The translations under genes were made by a program, and so were the position numbers. Below are positions 53,821 through 61,821 of a DNA stretch of 64,000 nucleotides, one piece after another. The notes under the pieces were generated by a model, which had not been told where the DNA came from, searched no databases, and worked only from the letters and a program-made list of their open reading frames with translations. The DNA is taken from assembly GCA_016703545.1 (NCBI GenBank), contig JADJBX010000002.1, forward strand, positions 62,001 to 126,000. Direction: 5' to 3'. Each line of letters opens with the position of its first letter. Positions within the stretch are counted from its first letter, which is position 1. The stretch is from Candidatus Amarobacillus elongatus. GTDB lineage: Bacteria > Chloroflexota > Dehalococcoidia > Tepidiformales > Tepidiformaceae.

Positions 53821-54978
53821 TTACTGCAGGAGCTTCAGGACCGACTGAGGCGCCTGGTTCGCCTGGGCGAGCACCGACACGCCCGCCTGCGAGAGGATCT
53901 GGTTGCTGACCATCTGGCTCGAAAGCTCGGCCACGTCCGCGTCGCGGATGCGGCTTTCCGCCGCACTCAGGTTCTCGACCGCCACGCCGAGGCTGGCGAT
54001 GGTGTGCTCAAGGCGGTTCTGCGCCGCGCCGAGGTCCGCACGCCGGGTGTTCAGCGTCGTGATGGCCGAGTCGATCTCGGTCAGGCGGGCGTTCGAAGCC
54101 GCCAGGTCCTGAACCACCGTGTTCGCGACCCACGTCGTCAGGTTCAGGCCGGTGGCCTGGTTGGCGCGGACGTCGTTGAAGGCGACGTTCATGGTGTTGC
54201 CCACGTTTGCGCCGACCTGGAACACGGCGGAGCCGCTGCCGATGACGGTGATGCCGGCGCCGAAGTCGGCGATGTCGGTGTTGATGTTGGCGGCGGTCTT
54301 GCCCGCGCCGCCGGTGACGAGCGTCATCGTGATACCGGTGGCGGCGAAGTTCAGGACCTGCGAGCTGTTCGCGGCCATGTCGTTCACGGTCACCGTTTCA
54401 CCGTTGATCGTCATCGTCGTGGCGGTGGAGGTGATGCCGTAGGTGCCGGCCTGCGCCTTGCCCACGTCGAGCGCCGCGACCGTCGCATCGCCGCCGGCGC
54501 CGTTGAGCACCGTGCCGACCTCCGTCGCCGAGGCGCCGCTGAGCGTGCCGACGAGCGTGCCGTTGAGGAGCTGCGCGCCGTTGAACTGCGTGGCGGCGGC
54601 GATGCGGTTGATTTCGGTCTGGAGGGCGACGAGCTCGGTGCCGATGGAGGTCCGCGCCGCGGTGTCCATCGAGCCGTTCGCCGCCTGGACGGCCAGTTCG
54701 CGAGCGCGCTGGAGGATGCTGTGAATCTCGTCCATCGCGCCTTCAGCGGTCTGAATCATCGAGATGCCGTCCTGCGAGTTCCGGAGCGCCTGGGCGCTGC
54801 CGCGGATCTGGGAGCGCATCTTCTCGCTAATACCAAGGCCGGCGGCGTCGTCGGCGGCGCGGTTGATGCGGTAGCCGCTGGAGAGCTTCTCGAGGACCTT
54901 GCCCATCTTGAGGCTCGTCATGCTGAGGTTGCGCTGCGCATTGATGGCAGCAACGTTGGTGGCGATCTGCATTCCCAT
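53821..54978 (-). CDS. Flagellin (copy 1, divergent)
   Basis: A 385-aa flagellin. The conserved N-terminal D0/D1 helices (TNVAAINAQRNLSMTSLKMG, SSGYRINRAADDAAGLGISE) and C-terminal D1/D0 (RRADLGAAQNRLEHTIAS, ending QSVLKLLQ) are intact. The central domain of about 130 residues is variable and differs from copies 2 and 3. ATG 54978 lies after GGAGGTAAGG. It has its own terminator and a sigma-28-like promoter at 55072-55098, so it appears to be a single-gene unit. It ends LLQ rather than LLR. Confidence 0.96.
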   Translation of the reverse strand: MGMQIATNVAAINAQRNLSMTSLKMGKVLEKLSSGYRINRAADDAAGLGISEKMRSQIRGSAQALRNSQDGISMIQTAEGAMDEIHSILQRARELAVQAANGSMDTAARTSIGTELVALQTEINRIAAATQFNGAQLLNGTLVGTLSGASATEVGTVLNGAGGDATVAALDVGKAQAGTYGITSTATTMTINGETVTVNDMAANSSQVLNFAATGITMTLVTGGAGKTAANINTDIADFGAGITVIGSGSAVFQVGANVGNTMNVAFNDVRANQATGLNLTTWVANTVVQDLAASNARLTEIDSAITTLNTRRADLGAAQNRLEHTIASLGVAVENLSAAESRIRDADVAELSSQMVSNQILSQAGVSVLAQANQAPQSVLKLLQ

Positions 54979-55071
54979 GGACCCTTACCTCCAAGAAGTG
55001 CCAGCGCTTCTGCCCTGGCGCCTCCCGTCCCCTGTGGTTTCTATTGGGTGGACGAGAGGAGTACATGCGGA

Positions 55072-55098
55072 GTATCGGAACGCCCCGCCCCGCCTTGA
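55072..55098 (-). promoter_or_regulatory. Possible sigma-28 promoter of flagellin 1
   Basis: On the minus strand, TCAA (55098-55095) and TCCGATAC (55079-55072) are separated by 15 bp. This resembles the sigma-28 consensus TAAA-N15-GCCGATAA. It lies about 94 bp upstream of the start codon, and fliA is encoded at the window edge. Confidence 0.5.
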
Positions 55099-55147
55099 GC
55101 CCTCGCCGCCGCGTTTTCGCCAGAATCGGGGAAACCCCTTGGACGCA

Positions 55148-55176
55148 CGAAAGCCCCCGCCGTGAGGCGGGGGCTT
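55148..55176 (-). terminator. Terminator of flagellin gene 2
   Basis: A perfect 10-bp stem, AGCCCCCGCC / GGCGGGGGCT, with loop of 4 nt, followed on the minus strand by TTCGTG. It starts 25 bp after the flagellin 2 stop. Confidence 0.85.
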
Positions 55177-55200
55177 CGCGTCAGGTGCCGGGGTTCAGGA

Positions 55201-56352
55201 CTACCGCAGGAGGCTGAGGACCGACTGCGACGCCTGGTTCGCCTGCGACAGGACGGCGGTGCCGGCCTGCGAGAGGATCTGGTTGCTCACCATCTGGCTC
55301 GAGAGCTCGGCCACGTCCGCGTCGCGGATGCGGCTCTCGGCGGCGGTCAGGTTCTCGACGCTGACGCCGAGGCTGGCGATGGTGTGCTCGAGGCGGTTCT
55401 GCGCCGCGCCGAGGTCGGCGCGCCGGGTGTTGAGGGTCGTGATGGCGGCGTCGATCTCGGTGATGCGCGAGTTCGCCGAAGCCAGGTCCTGCACCGCCGT
55501 GCCGGCGACCCAGGTCGTGAGGTTGAGGCCCGTCGCCTGGTTGGCGCGGACGTCATTGAAGGCGACGTTCATCGTGTTGCCGACGTTCGCGCCGACCTGG
55601 AAGACGGCCGAGCCGCTGCCGCCAACGGTGATGCCGGCGCCGAAGTCGCCGATGTCGGTGTTGATGTTGGCGGCGGTCTTCGCGGTGTCAGTGACGAGCG
55701 TCATGGTGATGCCCGTCGAAGCCCAGTTGAGGACCTGGCTGCTGTTGGCGGCCATGTCGTTGAGGGCGATGGTCTCGCCGTTGAGGGTGATGGTCGTGGC
55801 CGTCGAGGTGATGGCGTAGGTCCCGGCGAGCGCCTTCGAGACATCGAGGGCGGCAACCGTGGCGGCGCCACCGGCGCCCGCGATCGAGGTACCAACCTTC
55901 GTCGCCGAGCCGCCCGTGAGCGAACCGACGAGCGTGCCGTTCAGCAGCTGCGAGCCGTTGAACGTGGTCGCGCCGGCGATGCGGTTGATTTCGGACTGGA
56001 GGGCGACCATTTCCGTACCGATGGAGGTGCGGGCGGCGCTGTCCATGGAGCCGTTGGCGGCCTGGACGGAGAGTTCGCGAGCGCGCTGGAGGATGCTGTG
56101 GATCTCGTCCATCGCGCCTTCAGCGGTCTGAATCATCGAGATGCCGTCCTGCGCATTGCGCACGGCCTGGGCGTTGCCGCGGATCTGGGAGCGCATCTTC
56201 TCGGAGATGCCGAGGCCGGCGGCGTCGTCGGCGGCGCGGTTGATGCGGAAGCCGCTGGAGAGCTTTTCGAGAACCTTGCCCATCTTCAGGCCGGTCATGC
56301 TCAGGTTGCGCTGCGCGTTGAGGGCGCCCACGTTCGTAACGATCGAAGACAT
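55201..56352 (-). CDS. Flagellin (copy 2)
   Basis: A 383-aa flagellin starting MSSIVTNVGALNAQRNLSMT at ATG 56352. The D0/D1 helices are conserved (GFRINRAADDAAGLGISEKM; C-terminal RRADLGAAQNRLEHTIAS, ending QSVLSLLR). It is nearly identical to copy 3 over its whole length including the central domain (SLTGGSATKVGTSIAGAGGA), which shows a recent duplication or gene conversion. Copy 1 is more distant. It has its own terminator. Upstream there is only a weak sigma-28-like CGCGATAA (about 56438-56445). Confidence 0.96.
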   Translation of the reverse strand: MSSIVTNVGALNAQRNLSMTGLKMGKVLEKLSSGFRINRAADDAAGLGISEKMRSQIRGNAQAVRNAQDGISMIQTAEGAMDEIHSILQRARELSVQAANGSMDSAARTSIGTEMVALQSEINRIAGATTFNGSQLLNGTLVGSLTGGSATKVGTSIAGAGGAATVAALDVSKALAGTYAITSTATTITLNGETIALNDMAANSSQVLNWASTGITMTLVTDTAKTAANINTDIGDFGAGITVGGSGSAVFQVGANVGNTMNVAFNDVRANQATGLNLTTWVAGTAVQDLASANSRITEIDAAITTLNTRRADLGAAQNRLEHTIASLGVSVENLTAAESRIRDADVAELSSQMVSNQILSQAGTAVLSQANQASQSVLSLLR

Positions 56353-56513
56353 TGGTGTCCCGTCCCTTCCTGTGCCCCCGGGGCCTGGGCCCCGCCTCCA
56401 CCGTGAGTGTTCGTGGGGGCGTCTGGGTTGGTTATCGCGGGTCAGGACGGTTGCGAAGGGGGACGGGAACGGTGACAGCGGGTGAACAACGGGTGACTGC
56501 TTCCCGCGGGGGA

Positions 56514-56544
56514 GCAAACAAGAGCCCCCGCCACCGGCGGGGGC
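56514..56544 (-). terminator. Terminator of flagellin gene 3
   Basis: A perfect 9-bp stem, GCCCCCGCC / GGCGGGGGC, with a 3-nt loop, followed on the minus strand by TCTTGTTTGC. It starts 23 bp after the flagellin 3 stop. Confidence 0.85.
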
Positions 56545-56567
56545 CCTCGTTCATGCCGTGACCAGGA

Positions 56568-57719
56568 TTACCGCAGGAGGCTGAGGACCGACTGCGAGGA
56601 CTGGTTCGCCTGCGCCAGGACGGCGGTGCCGGCCTGCTGGAGGATCTGGTTGCTCACCATCTGGCTCGAAAGCTCGGCCACGTCCGCGTCGCGGATGCGG
56701 CTCTCGGCGGCGGTCAGGTTCTCGACGCTGACGCCGAGGCTGGCGATGGTGTGCTCGAGGCGGTTCTGCGCCGCACCAAGGTCCGAGCGCCGGGTGTTCA
56801 GCGTGGTGATGGCGGCGTCGATCTCGGTGATGCGCGAGTTCGCCGAAGCGAGGTCCTGCACCGCCGTGCCGGCGACCCACGTGCTCAGGTTGAGGCCCGT
56901 CGCCTGGTTGGCGCGGACGTCGCTGAAGGCGACGTTCATCGTGTTGCCGACGTTCGCGCCGACCTGGAAGACGGCCGAGCCGGTACCGCCGACGGTGATG
57001 CCGGCGCCGAAGTCGCCGATGTCGGTGTTGATGTTGGCGGCGGTCTTGGCGGTGTCGGTAACGAGCGTCATGGTGATGCCCGTCGAAGCCCAGTTCAGGA
57101 CCTGGCTGCTGTTGGCGGCCATGTCGTTGAGGGCGATGGTCTCGCCGTTGAGGGTGATGGTCGTGGCGGTGGAGGTGATGGCGTACGTGCCCGCCTGCGC
57201 CTTCGAGACATCGAGGGCCGCGACGGTGGCGGCGCCACCGGCGCCCGCGATCGAGGTACCGACCTTCGTCGCCGAGCCGCCCGTGAGCGAACCGACGAGC
57301 GTGCCGTTCAGCAGCTGCTGGCCGTTGAACTGCGTGGCGCCGGCGATGCGGTTGATTTCGGACTGCAGGGCGACCATTTCCGTACCGATGGAGGTGCGGG
57401 CGGCGCTGTCCATGGAGCCGTTGGCGGCCTGGACGGAGAGTTCGCGAGCGCGCTGGAGGATGCTGTGGATCTCGTCCATCGCGCCTTCAGCGGTCTGGAT
57501 CATCGAAATGCCGTCCTGGGCATTGCGGAGGGCCTGCGTGTTGCCGCGGATCTGCGCGCGCATCTTCTCGGAGATGCCGAGGCCGGCGGCGTCGTCGGAC
57601 GCGCGGTTGATGCGGTAGCCGCTGGACAGCTTCTCCAGCACCTTGCCCATCTTCACGCCGCTCATGCTCAGGTTGCGCTGCGCGTTGATGGCGCCAACGT
57701 TGGTGACGATCGAAGACAT
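56568..57719 (-). CDS. Flagellin (copy 3)
   Basis: A 383-aa flagellin, almost the same as copy 2 and of the same length. It starts MSSIVTNVGAINAQRNLSMS at ATG 57719, with GGAGG upstream. Differences from copy 2 are scattered and conservative (QFNGQQLLNG for TFNGSQLLNG; NILQQAGTAVLAQANQSSQS near the end). As the best-preceded copy (sigma-28-like promoter at 57795-57820, about 70-nt leader) it may be the main filament subunit. Terminators after each copy imply three separate transcripts. Confidence 0.96.
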   Translation of the reverse strand: MSSIVTNVGAINAQRNLSMSGVKMGKVLEKLSSGYRINRASDDAAGLGISEKMRAQIRGNTQALRNAQDGISMIQTAEGAMDEIHSILQRARELSVQAANGSMDSAARTSIGTEMVALQSEINRIAGATQFNGQQLLNGTLVGSLTGGSATKVGTSIAGAGGAATVAALDVSKAQAGTYAITSTATTITLNGETIALNDMAANSSQVLNWASTGITMTLVTDTAKTAANINTDIGDFGAGITVGGTGSAVFQVGANVGNTMNVAFSDVRANQATGLNLSTWVAGTAVQDLASANSRITEIDAAITTLNTRRSDLGAAQNRLEHTIASLGVSVENLTAAESRIRDADVAELSSQMVSNQILQQAGTAVLAQANQSSQSVLSLLR

Positions 57720-57794
57720 CGCTTCGTTCCTCCAGGGGTGCCCCGGTAGGGGCTGGAACACCGCGTATGAGATTTGCGGAGTCCTTCCCTCTGG

Positions 57795-57820
57795 ATATCG
57801 CCCTTAGGGAACTTCCTGTA
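57795..57820 (-). promoter_or_regulatory. Possible sigma-28 promoter of flagellin 3
   Basis: On the minus strand, TACA (57820-57817) and GGCGATAT (57802-57795) are separated by 14 bp, close to the sigma-28 consensus TAAA-N15-GCCGATAA (-10 element differs at two positions). It lies 76 bp upstream of the start codon in a 229-bp gap that otherwise contains no gene. Confidence 0.5.
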
Positions 57821-57948
57821 GGGGTGTGATCGAGAAACCTTTCCGTGCACACTCGGTGAACGCCTTCACCGTTCCTCGCATCCGAGTGTTGAACCGGTGA
57901 CAGGGACCCCGGGCGGCGACCGCGGCCCCTCATGCACGCGCGGCAGTG

Positions 57949-58836
57949 CTAGCGAAGGAAGTCCAGGAGCGTCATGTTGGCGGTGCGCCCGATCGCCCCA
58001 AGTGCCGCTTCGTACGCGCTCTGCTGCGCCTGGAATGCCACGATCGTGCCCGGCAGGTCGATGTCCTCGATGTCGGCGCGCAGCTTCTGCAGGTCCGTGT
58101 CCGTCGCTTCCGAGACGAAGGTGGCCGATTCGAAGCGGTTGGTGCGCGCGCCGATGTCCGCCCGCGCCTGGAGTACCCGGTCCAGCCCCGCGTCGATCTG
58201 CTGCAGGCTCCCCGCGATCACCTGCCCCGGCTGTGACCCATTGAGGTTGTCCCGCAGCGCGATCAGGTCCGTGAACAGCGTCCCGAACACGTCGCTGCCG
58301 ATGACGTTCACCGCCACTGCGTCCTGCTTCGAAATCCGCCGCACGCGCAGCCCCGAGTCGCCCTGGAACGTCACCGCCGTGGGCGGCGAACCCGTCGTCG
58401 TGTAAGCGGGCTGGTCTGATTTGTGTCCCGCGAAGATGTAGGCGCCGCCGAAGTTGGTGTTGCCGACCTGCGCGAGGTGCCCGATCAGCTGGTTCACCTC
58501 CGCTCCGATCGCCGTGCGTTCGTTGCTTCCCATCGTGTCGTTCGAGGCCTGCACGGTGAGTTCTCGAACGCGCTGAATTACGTCCCCCGCGCTCGCGAGG
58601 GCGGAGTCGGTGGCGTTCAGGAACGCGGTGCCGTTCGAGAGGTTGCGCCGCATCTGCGTTTCGAAGGCGATGTCCTGCCGGTGTCCCAGCGAAATCGCCG
58701 CGCCCGCGGGGTCGTCGCTGGCGCGATCGATCCGTTTGCCGGTGGAGAGCTGGCCCTGCAGCTTGTCGAGCTTCGCCGAGACCTGGTTGAGGTACCCGAC
58801 GCGGGCCGTGAGCCGTGATTGCTCGGTGACGCGCAT
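57949..58836 (-). CDS. flgL: Flagellar hook-associated protein 3 FlgL
   Basis: A 295-aa hook-filament junction protein. It has flagellin-like ends: LTARVGYLNQVSAKLDKLQG, then GKRIDRASDDPAGAAISLGH at the N-terminus, and a C-terminal helix AFQAQQSAYEAALGAIGRTA ending TLLDFLR. The central NFGGAYIFAGHKSDQPAYT segment is the FlgL signature. With FlgK it forms the junction between hook and filament. It starts 2 bp after flgK and is the last gene of the fliA-to-flgL operon. Confidence 0.94.
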   Translation of the reverse strand: MRVTEQSRLTARVGYLNQVSAKLDKLQGQLSTGKRIDRASDDPAGAAISLGHRQDIAFETQMRRNLSNGTAFLNATDSALASAGDVIQRVRELTVQASNDTMGSNERTAIGAEVNQLIGHLAQVGNTNFGGAYIFAGHKSDQPAYTTTGSPPTAVTFQGDSGLRVRRISKQDAVAVNVIGSDVFGTLFTDLIALRDNLNGSQPGQVIAGSLQQIDAGLDRVLQARADIGARTNRFESATFVSEATDTDLQKLRADIEDIDLPGTIVAFQAQQSAYEAALGAIGRTANMTLLDFLR

Positions 58837-58838
58837 CG

Positions 58839-60245
58839 CTACCTCCCAACCACGCCGGTGTTCGAAATCAGCGTCTCCAGCATCTGGTCGATGGCGGTGA
58901 TCACGCGTGCGGCTGCCTGGTAGGCGTGCTGCGCCGAGGTCAGGTTCGTCACCTCCTCGTCGATGTTCACGCCCTGCACGGAGAGCCGCAGGTTGTCCAG
59001 GTGGCTCACGAGCAGCGTGCCGGACTCCGCGAGGCCCTGGGCCCGGCTCGCGTCGGCGCCGAGCACGCTCACCATGTCGCCGTAGTACTCGCCGAAGGTC
59101 GCGGTCCCCGCCGCCATCGTCTGCGCCAGCTGCAGGTCGGCGATGGCGAGCGCGTTCGCGCCGTTACCGGGGCTGCCCGCCGCCGAGGATGCGGCAATCC
59201 GGTTGGGGTTGCCCGCCAGTGTGGCGTTGAGGGCGATGTTCGCCGCCCCCGTGCCCGTGAAGAACGCGAGTCCCGTGCTGTTGTCGAGCCCGAAGCCCGC
59301 CTGGTGCAGCGTATTCACGGAGGTGATGAGCCCCGAAGCGAGGGCATCGAGCTTCGCGGATACCCCCGGCACGGCCACATCCCGCGCGTCGAAGAGCCCC
59401 TTGATCTCGCCCGTGGTGGATTGGACGGCCTCGCCATCCATCGCGAACACCAGCTGCGTGAACCCCGGCTTCGCCACATCCGGGATCGCCTCCACGTCGC
59501 GCGCGATGTTCCCGGTCACCAGCTCGTGGTTGCCCAGGTAGACCGTGACGGAGTGGTCATCCTGCTCGGTGTACGAAACCGGTCCCAGCTCGGAGAGCTG
59601 GTCCAGGAGCAGGTCCCGCCGATCCCGCAGGTCGTTCGCGCTGTCGCCCGAGAGCTCCACCTGCTTGATCTGGAAGTTCAGCTGGGCCAACTCGTGAGAG
59701 GCCGCGTTGATCTTGTCGGCCTCGCCGGCGATGCGCCGGTCAAGGTCCTGCCGCTGCGTCTGCAGGTCCGTGTGCGCGCGTTGGATGCGCGTCGTCAGCG
59801 TCGTGGCGGCGTTCACCAGGGTCGTGCGCGCGGGGCCCGATTCCGGGTCGTTCACCACGTCGTGCCACGCCGCGAAGTATGCATCGATGAGGCCGCTCAA
59901 CCCTTCGTCGCTAGGGTCGTTGAACACGAGCTCCGTCTGGCTGATGGCGGTGGAGTACGACTGCGACTGGCTGCGCGAGCTCATCGCCGTGCGCGCCTGG
60001 AAGTCGAGGAACACGTCCCGCACCCGGTTCACGTCGTGCGCGTCGACACCGAAGCCCGTTCGCCCCAGGAGCGCATCCCGCGTGAAGTGGTCGCTCCCGT
60101 CGATGCCCATGGGGCGCAGCAGCACCCGCTGGCGGGAGAAGCCCGGAGAGTTGGCGTTTGCGATGTTGTGGGATGCCACGTCGACGGCGAGCTGGTGTGC
60201 GCGCAGCGCCTTGACGGCGGTATCCAGCCCCAGGGAGAGGCCCAT
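58839..60245 (-). CDS. flgK: Flagellar hook-associated protein 1 FlgK
   Basis: A 468-aa hook-filament junction protein. The N-terminal rod-type motif (LDTAVKALRAHQLAVDVASH, NIANANSPGFSRQRVLL) and FlgK region (GVDAHDVNRVRDVFLDFQAR, long coiled coil with DLDRRIAGEADKINAASHEL) are typical. It ends with the conserved DEEVTNLTSAQHAYQAAARV and IDQMLETLIS. The length is normal to slightly short. It follows flgN by 24 bp. Confidence 0.95.
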   Translation of the reverse strand: MGLSLGLDTAVKALRAHQLAVDVASHNIANANSPGFSRQRVLLRPMGIDGSDHFTRDALLGRTGFGVDAHDVNRVRDVFLDFQARTAMSSRSQSQSYSTAISQTELVFNDPSDEGLSGLIDAYFAAWHDVVNDPESGPARTTLVNAATTLTTRIQRAHTDLQTQRQDLDRRIAGEADKINAASHELAQLNFQIKQVELSGDSANDLRDRRDLLLDQLSELGPVSYTEQDDHSVTVYLGNHELVTGNIARDVEAIPDVAKPGFTQLVFAMDGEAVQSTTGEIKGLFDARDVAVPGVSAKLDALASGLITSVNTLHQAGFGLDNSTGLAFFTGTGAANIALNATLAGNPNRIAASSAAGSPGNGANALAIADLQLAQTMAAGTATFGEYYGDMVSVLGADASRAQGLAESGTLLVSHLDNLRLSVQGVNIDEEVTNLTSAQHAYQAAARVITAIDQMLETLISNTGVVGR

Positions 60246-60269
60246 GGTAGTCTCCTTGCCCGCCGGGCC

Positions 60270-60758
60270 CTACGCGCTCCGCGACATGATGTCCCGGGAC
60301 TGGCGGAACTCCTGCTTGCCCCCGGACCCGTAGGTCGGCGACGAAAGCCCCGCGAGCATCCCGTACCAGCGTTCCCGCAGCTTTGCCGCGTTCAGGATCA
60401 GCCGCGCGTTCGCCTCCTGGAGGTCGCGCAGTTCCGTCGCCTGGGCCATCAGGCTGTCGCGAAGCACGGCGATGGCGCCCACACCAAGAGCATCGGCCGT
60501 GGGGACGAGCTCCTCCAGCGTCTCGATCTTTCCGAAACCGGTGACCAGCGCCTCGCGCTCCCGGTCCAGCAGCTCAAGGTCCTGGGACACCGCGAGCATG
60601 CGTTCGCTCGCGCGGTGGATGGCGTCGAAATCCGACTGCACGAGCGCGTCCTGCTCCTCCTTGGAGAGCCGCACGAGGTCGCCGAGGAGCGCGCCCTGCT
60701 GGCCCAGGACGCCGGCGAGCGCCTCGAGCCGCTCGCGCTGTTCGGCGGCGGGTGTCAC
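60270..60758 (-). CDS. flgN: Flagellar export chaperone FlgN
   Basis: A 162-aa helical protein. Long amphipathic helices (EQRERLEALAGVLGQQGALL, VRLSKEEQDALVQSDFDAIH) and a C-terminal segment with NARLILNAAKLRERW and a QSRDIMSRSA end match the FlgN family. It delivers FlgK and FlgL to the export gate. It overlaps flgM by 4 bp upstream and precedes flgK, the usual flgM-flgN-flgK-flgL order. Confidence 0.85.
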   Translation of the reverse strand: MTPAAEQRERLEALAGVLGQQGALLGDLVRLSKEEQDALVQSDFDAIHRASERMLAVSQDLELLDREREALVTGFGKIETLEELVPTADALGVGAIAVLRDSLMAQATELRDLQEANARLILNAAKLRERWYGMLAGLSSPTYGSGGKQEFRQSRDIMSRSA

Positions 60759-61063
60759 TCGAAGGTTCCGGTGCGAAGCAGCCGCGCGGCGACGGCGTCG
60801 TTGTCGCCCTGGTACGTGCCGTTGGCGATCGACGCCTTCAGCGCGGCCACCTTCTCGGCGCGCACATCGGACGACGAGCGCACCGCCGAGGCGGCAAGCC
60901 CCACGATCCGTCCGCGGTCCGAGAGGCTGACGTTGTCCTGCCGCCCCTGGGCGCGGTCGGCGCCTTCGGCGTTGTTGGCGCCGCCCGCCTCCACGCCCTG
61001 CGCACCCTGCCCCTGCATCGTGCGGCTCGTCGCCAGCGACCCGAGTCCGTTGATCTGTGTCAT
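60755..61063 (-). CDS. flgM: Anti-sigma-28 factor FlgM, copy 2
   Basis: A 102-aa FlgM-type protein. The first 60 or so residues are Gly/Ala/Gln-rich and probably disordered, then DNVSLSDRGRIVGLAA leads to the sigma-28-binding helix region VRAEKVAALKASIANGTYQG, then DAVAARLL. It lies in the classical place before flgN, in the operon that begins with fliA. Its core is similar to that of copy 1 at 49375 (VRAxxVxxL...I..G.Y), but the rest differs. Confidence 0.85.
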   Translation of the reverse strand: MTQINGLGSLATSRTMQGQGAQGVEAGGANNAEGADRAQGRQDNVSLSDRGRIVGLAASAVRSSSDVRAEKVAALKASIANGTYQGDNDAVAARLLRTGTFE

Positions 61064-61074
61064 GGCATGACCTC

Positions 61075-61818
61075 CTAGCGGGTCAGGTCCGTGGCCGTGG
61101 CGAGCATCGAATCTCCCACGCTGAAGGCGCGCACCGAGGCCTGGTAGGCCCGCTGCGCGAGGATCATCTCCGTGAATTCACGGGCCATGTCCACGTTCGA
61201 CGCCTCGAGGGCGCCGGGTGTCACCGTCGCGAATGCCCCGTCGCCGGGGAACCCTTCCGTGATTGCGCCGCTGTTCACGCTCTCGCGGTACAGCCCGTCC
61301 CCGAGCGAATCCAGGCCGGCGGGGTTCATGAACCGCACCAGTCCGATCTGGCCCAGCGTCTCGATCGTTCCGTCCTGGGTGCGTCCGGTGAGCACGCCAT
61401 TCGCATCCACGGCGAAGGCGGTCATGCCGGGCTCGGTGACGATGGGAGGGTCGAGTTCGCGCCCGCGGAACGCCGTGATCTGTCCGAGGTAGTCGGCGCT
61501 CAGCTTCCCCAGCCGCGTGTACGCGACGCCGCCATCGAAATCCCGGACGCGAAAGAACGAGTCGTCGTTGAGCATCAAATGAAGCTCGTCGCCCGTCATC
61601 TGCGCCGACCCGACTTCGAAGATCGGGTCCAACGTGGATTCCGAAACGCCGAGCCGCGACATCTCGGGCGTGCGGGTGGCATCGGGCCGCCCTTCGGCCA
61701 CGATCCGGGTCCGCTTGAACGCCGCCGACTGCACGTTCGCCAGGTTGTCCCCGACCGTGTCGAGAACCATCTGGTTGTGCACCATGCCGCTCGCCGCCGC
61801 CGCAAGGATTGTCGTCAT
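61075..61818 (-). CDS. flgG: Flagellar basal-body rod protein, FlgG/FlgF family
   Basis: A 247-aa rod-family protein. The N-terminal motif AAASGMVHNQMVLDTVGDNL, NVQSAAFKRTR is the rod/hook D0 signature with an altered NLAN box. The FlgG-type middle (FFRVRDFDGGVAYTRLGKLS) and the C-terminal GALEASNVDMAREFTEMILA and QRAYQASVRAF are present. Such proteins form the distal or proximal rod. It starts 3 bp after the related gene at 61822. The pair resembles FlhO/FlhP of Bacillus, so the split into FlgF and FlgG is tentative. Confidence 0.88.
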   Translation of the reverse strand: MTTILAAAASGMVHNQMVLDTVGDNLANVQSAAFKRTRIVAEGRPDATRTPEMSRLGVSESTLDPIFEVGSAQMTGDELHLMLNDDSFFRVRDFDGGVAYTRLGKLSADYLGQITAFRGRELDPPIVTEPGMTAFAVDANGVLTGRTQDGTIETLGQIGLVRFMNPAGLDSLGDGLYRESVNSGAITEGFPGDGAFATVTPGALEASNVDMAREFTEMILAQRAYQASVRAFSVGDSMLATATDLTR

Positions 61819-61821
61819 CGC

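Noticed and set aside
56626..57618. Long plus-strand reading frames opposite the flagellin genes
   Set aside because: They recur at the same place opposite all three flagellins and simply reflect flagellin codon bias; flagellin homology is decisive.
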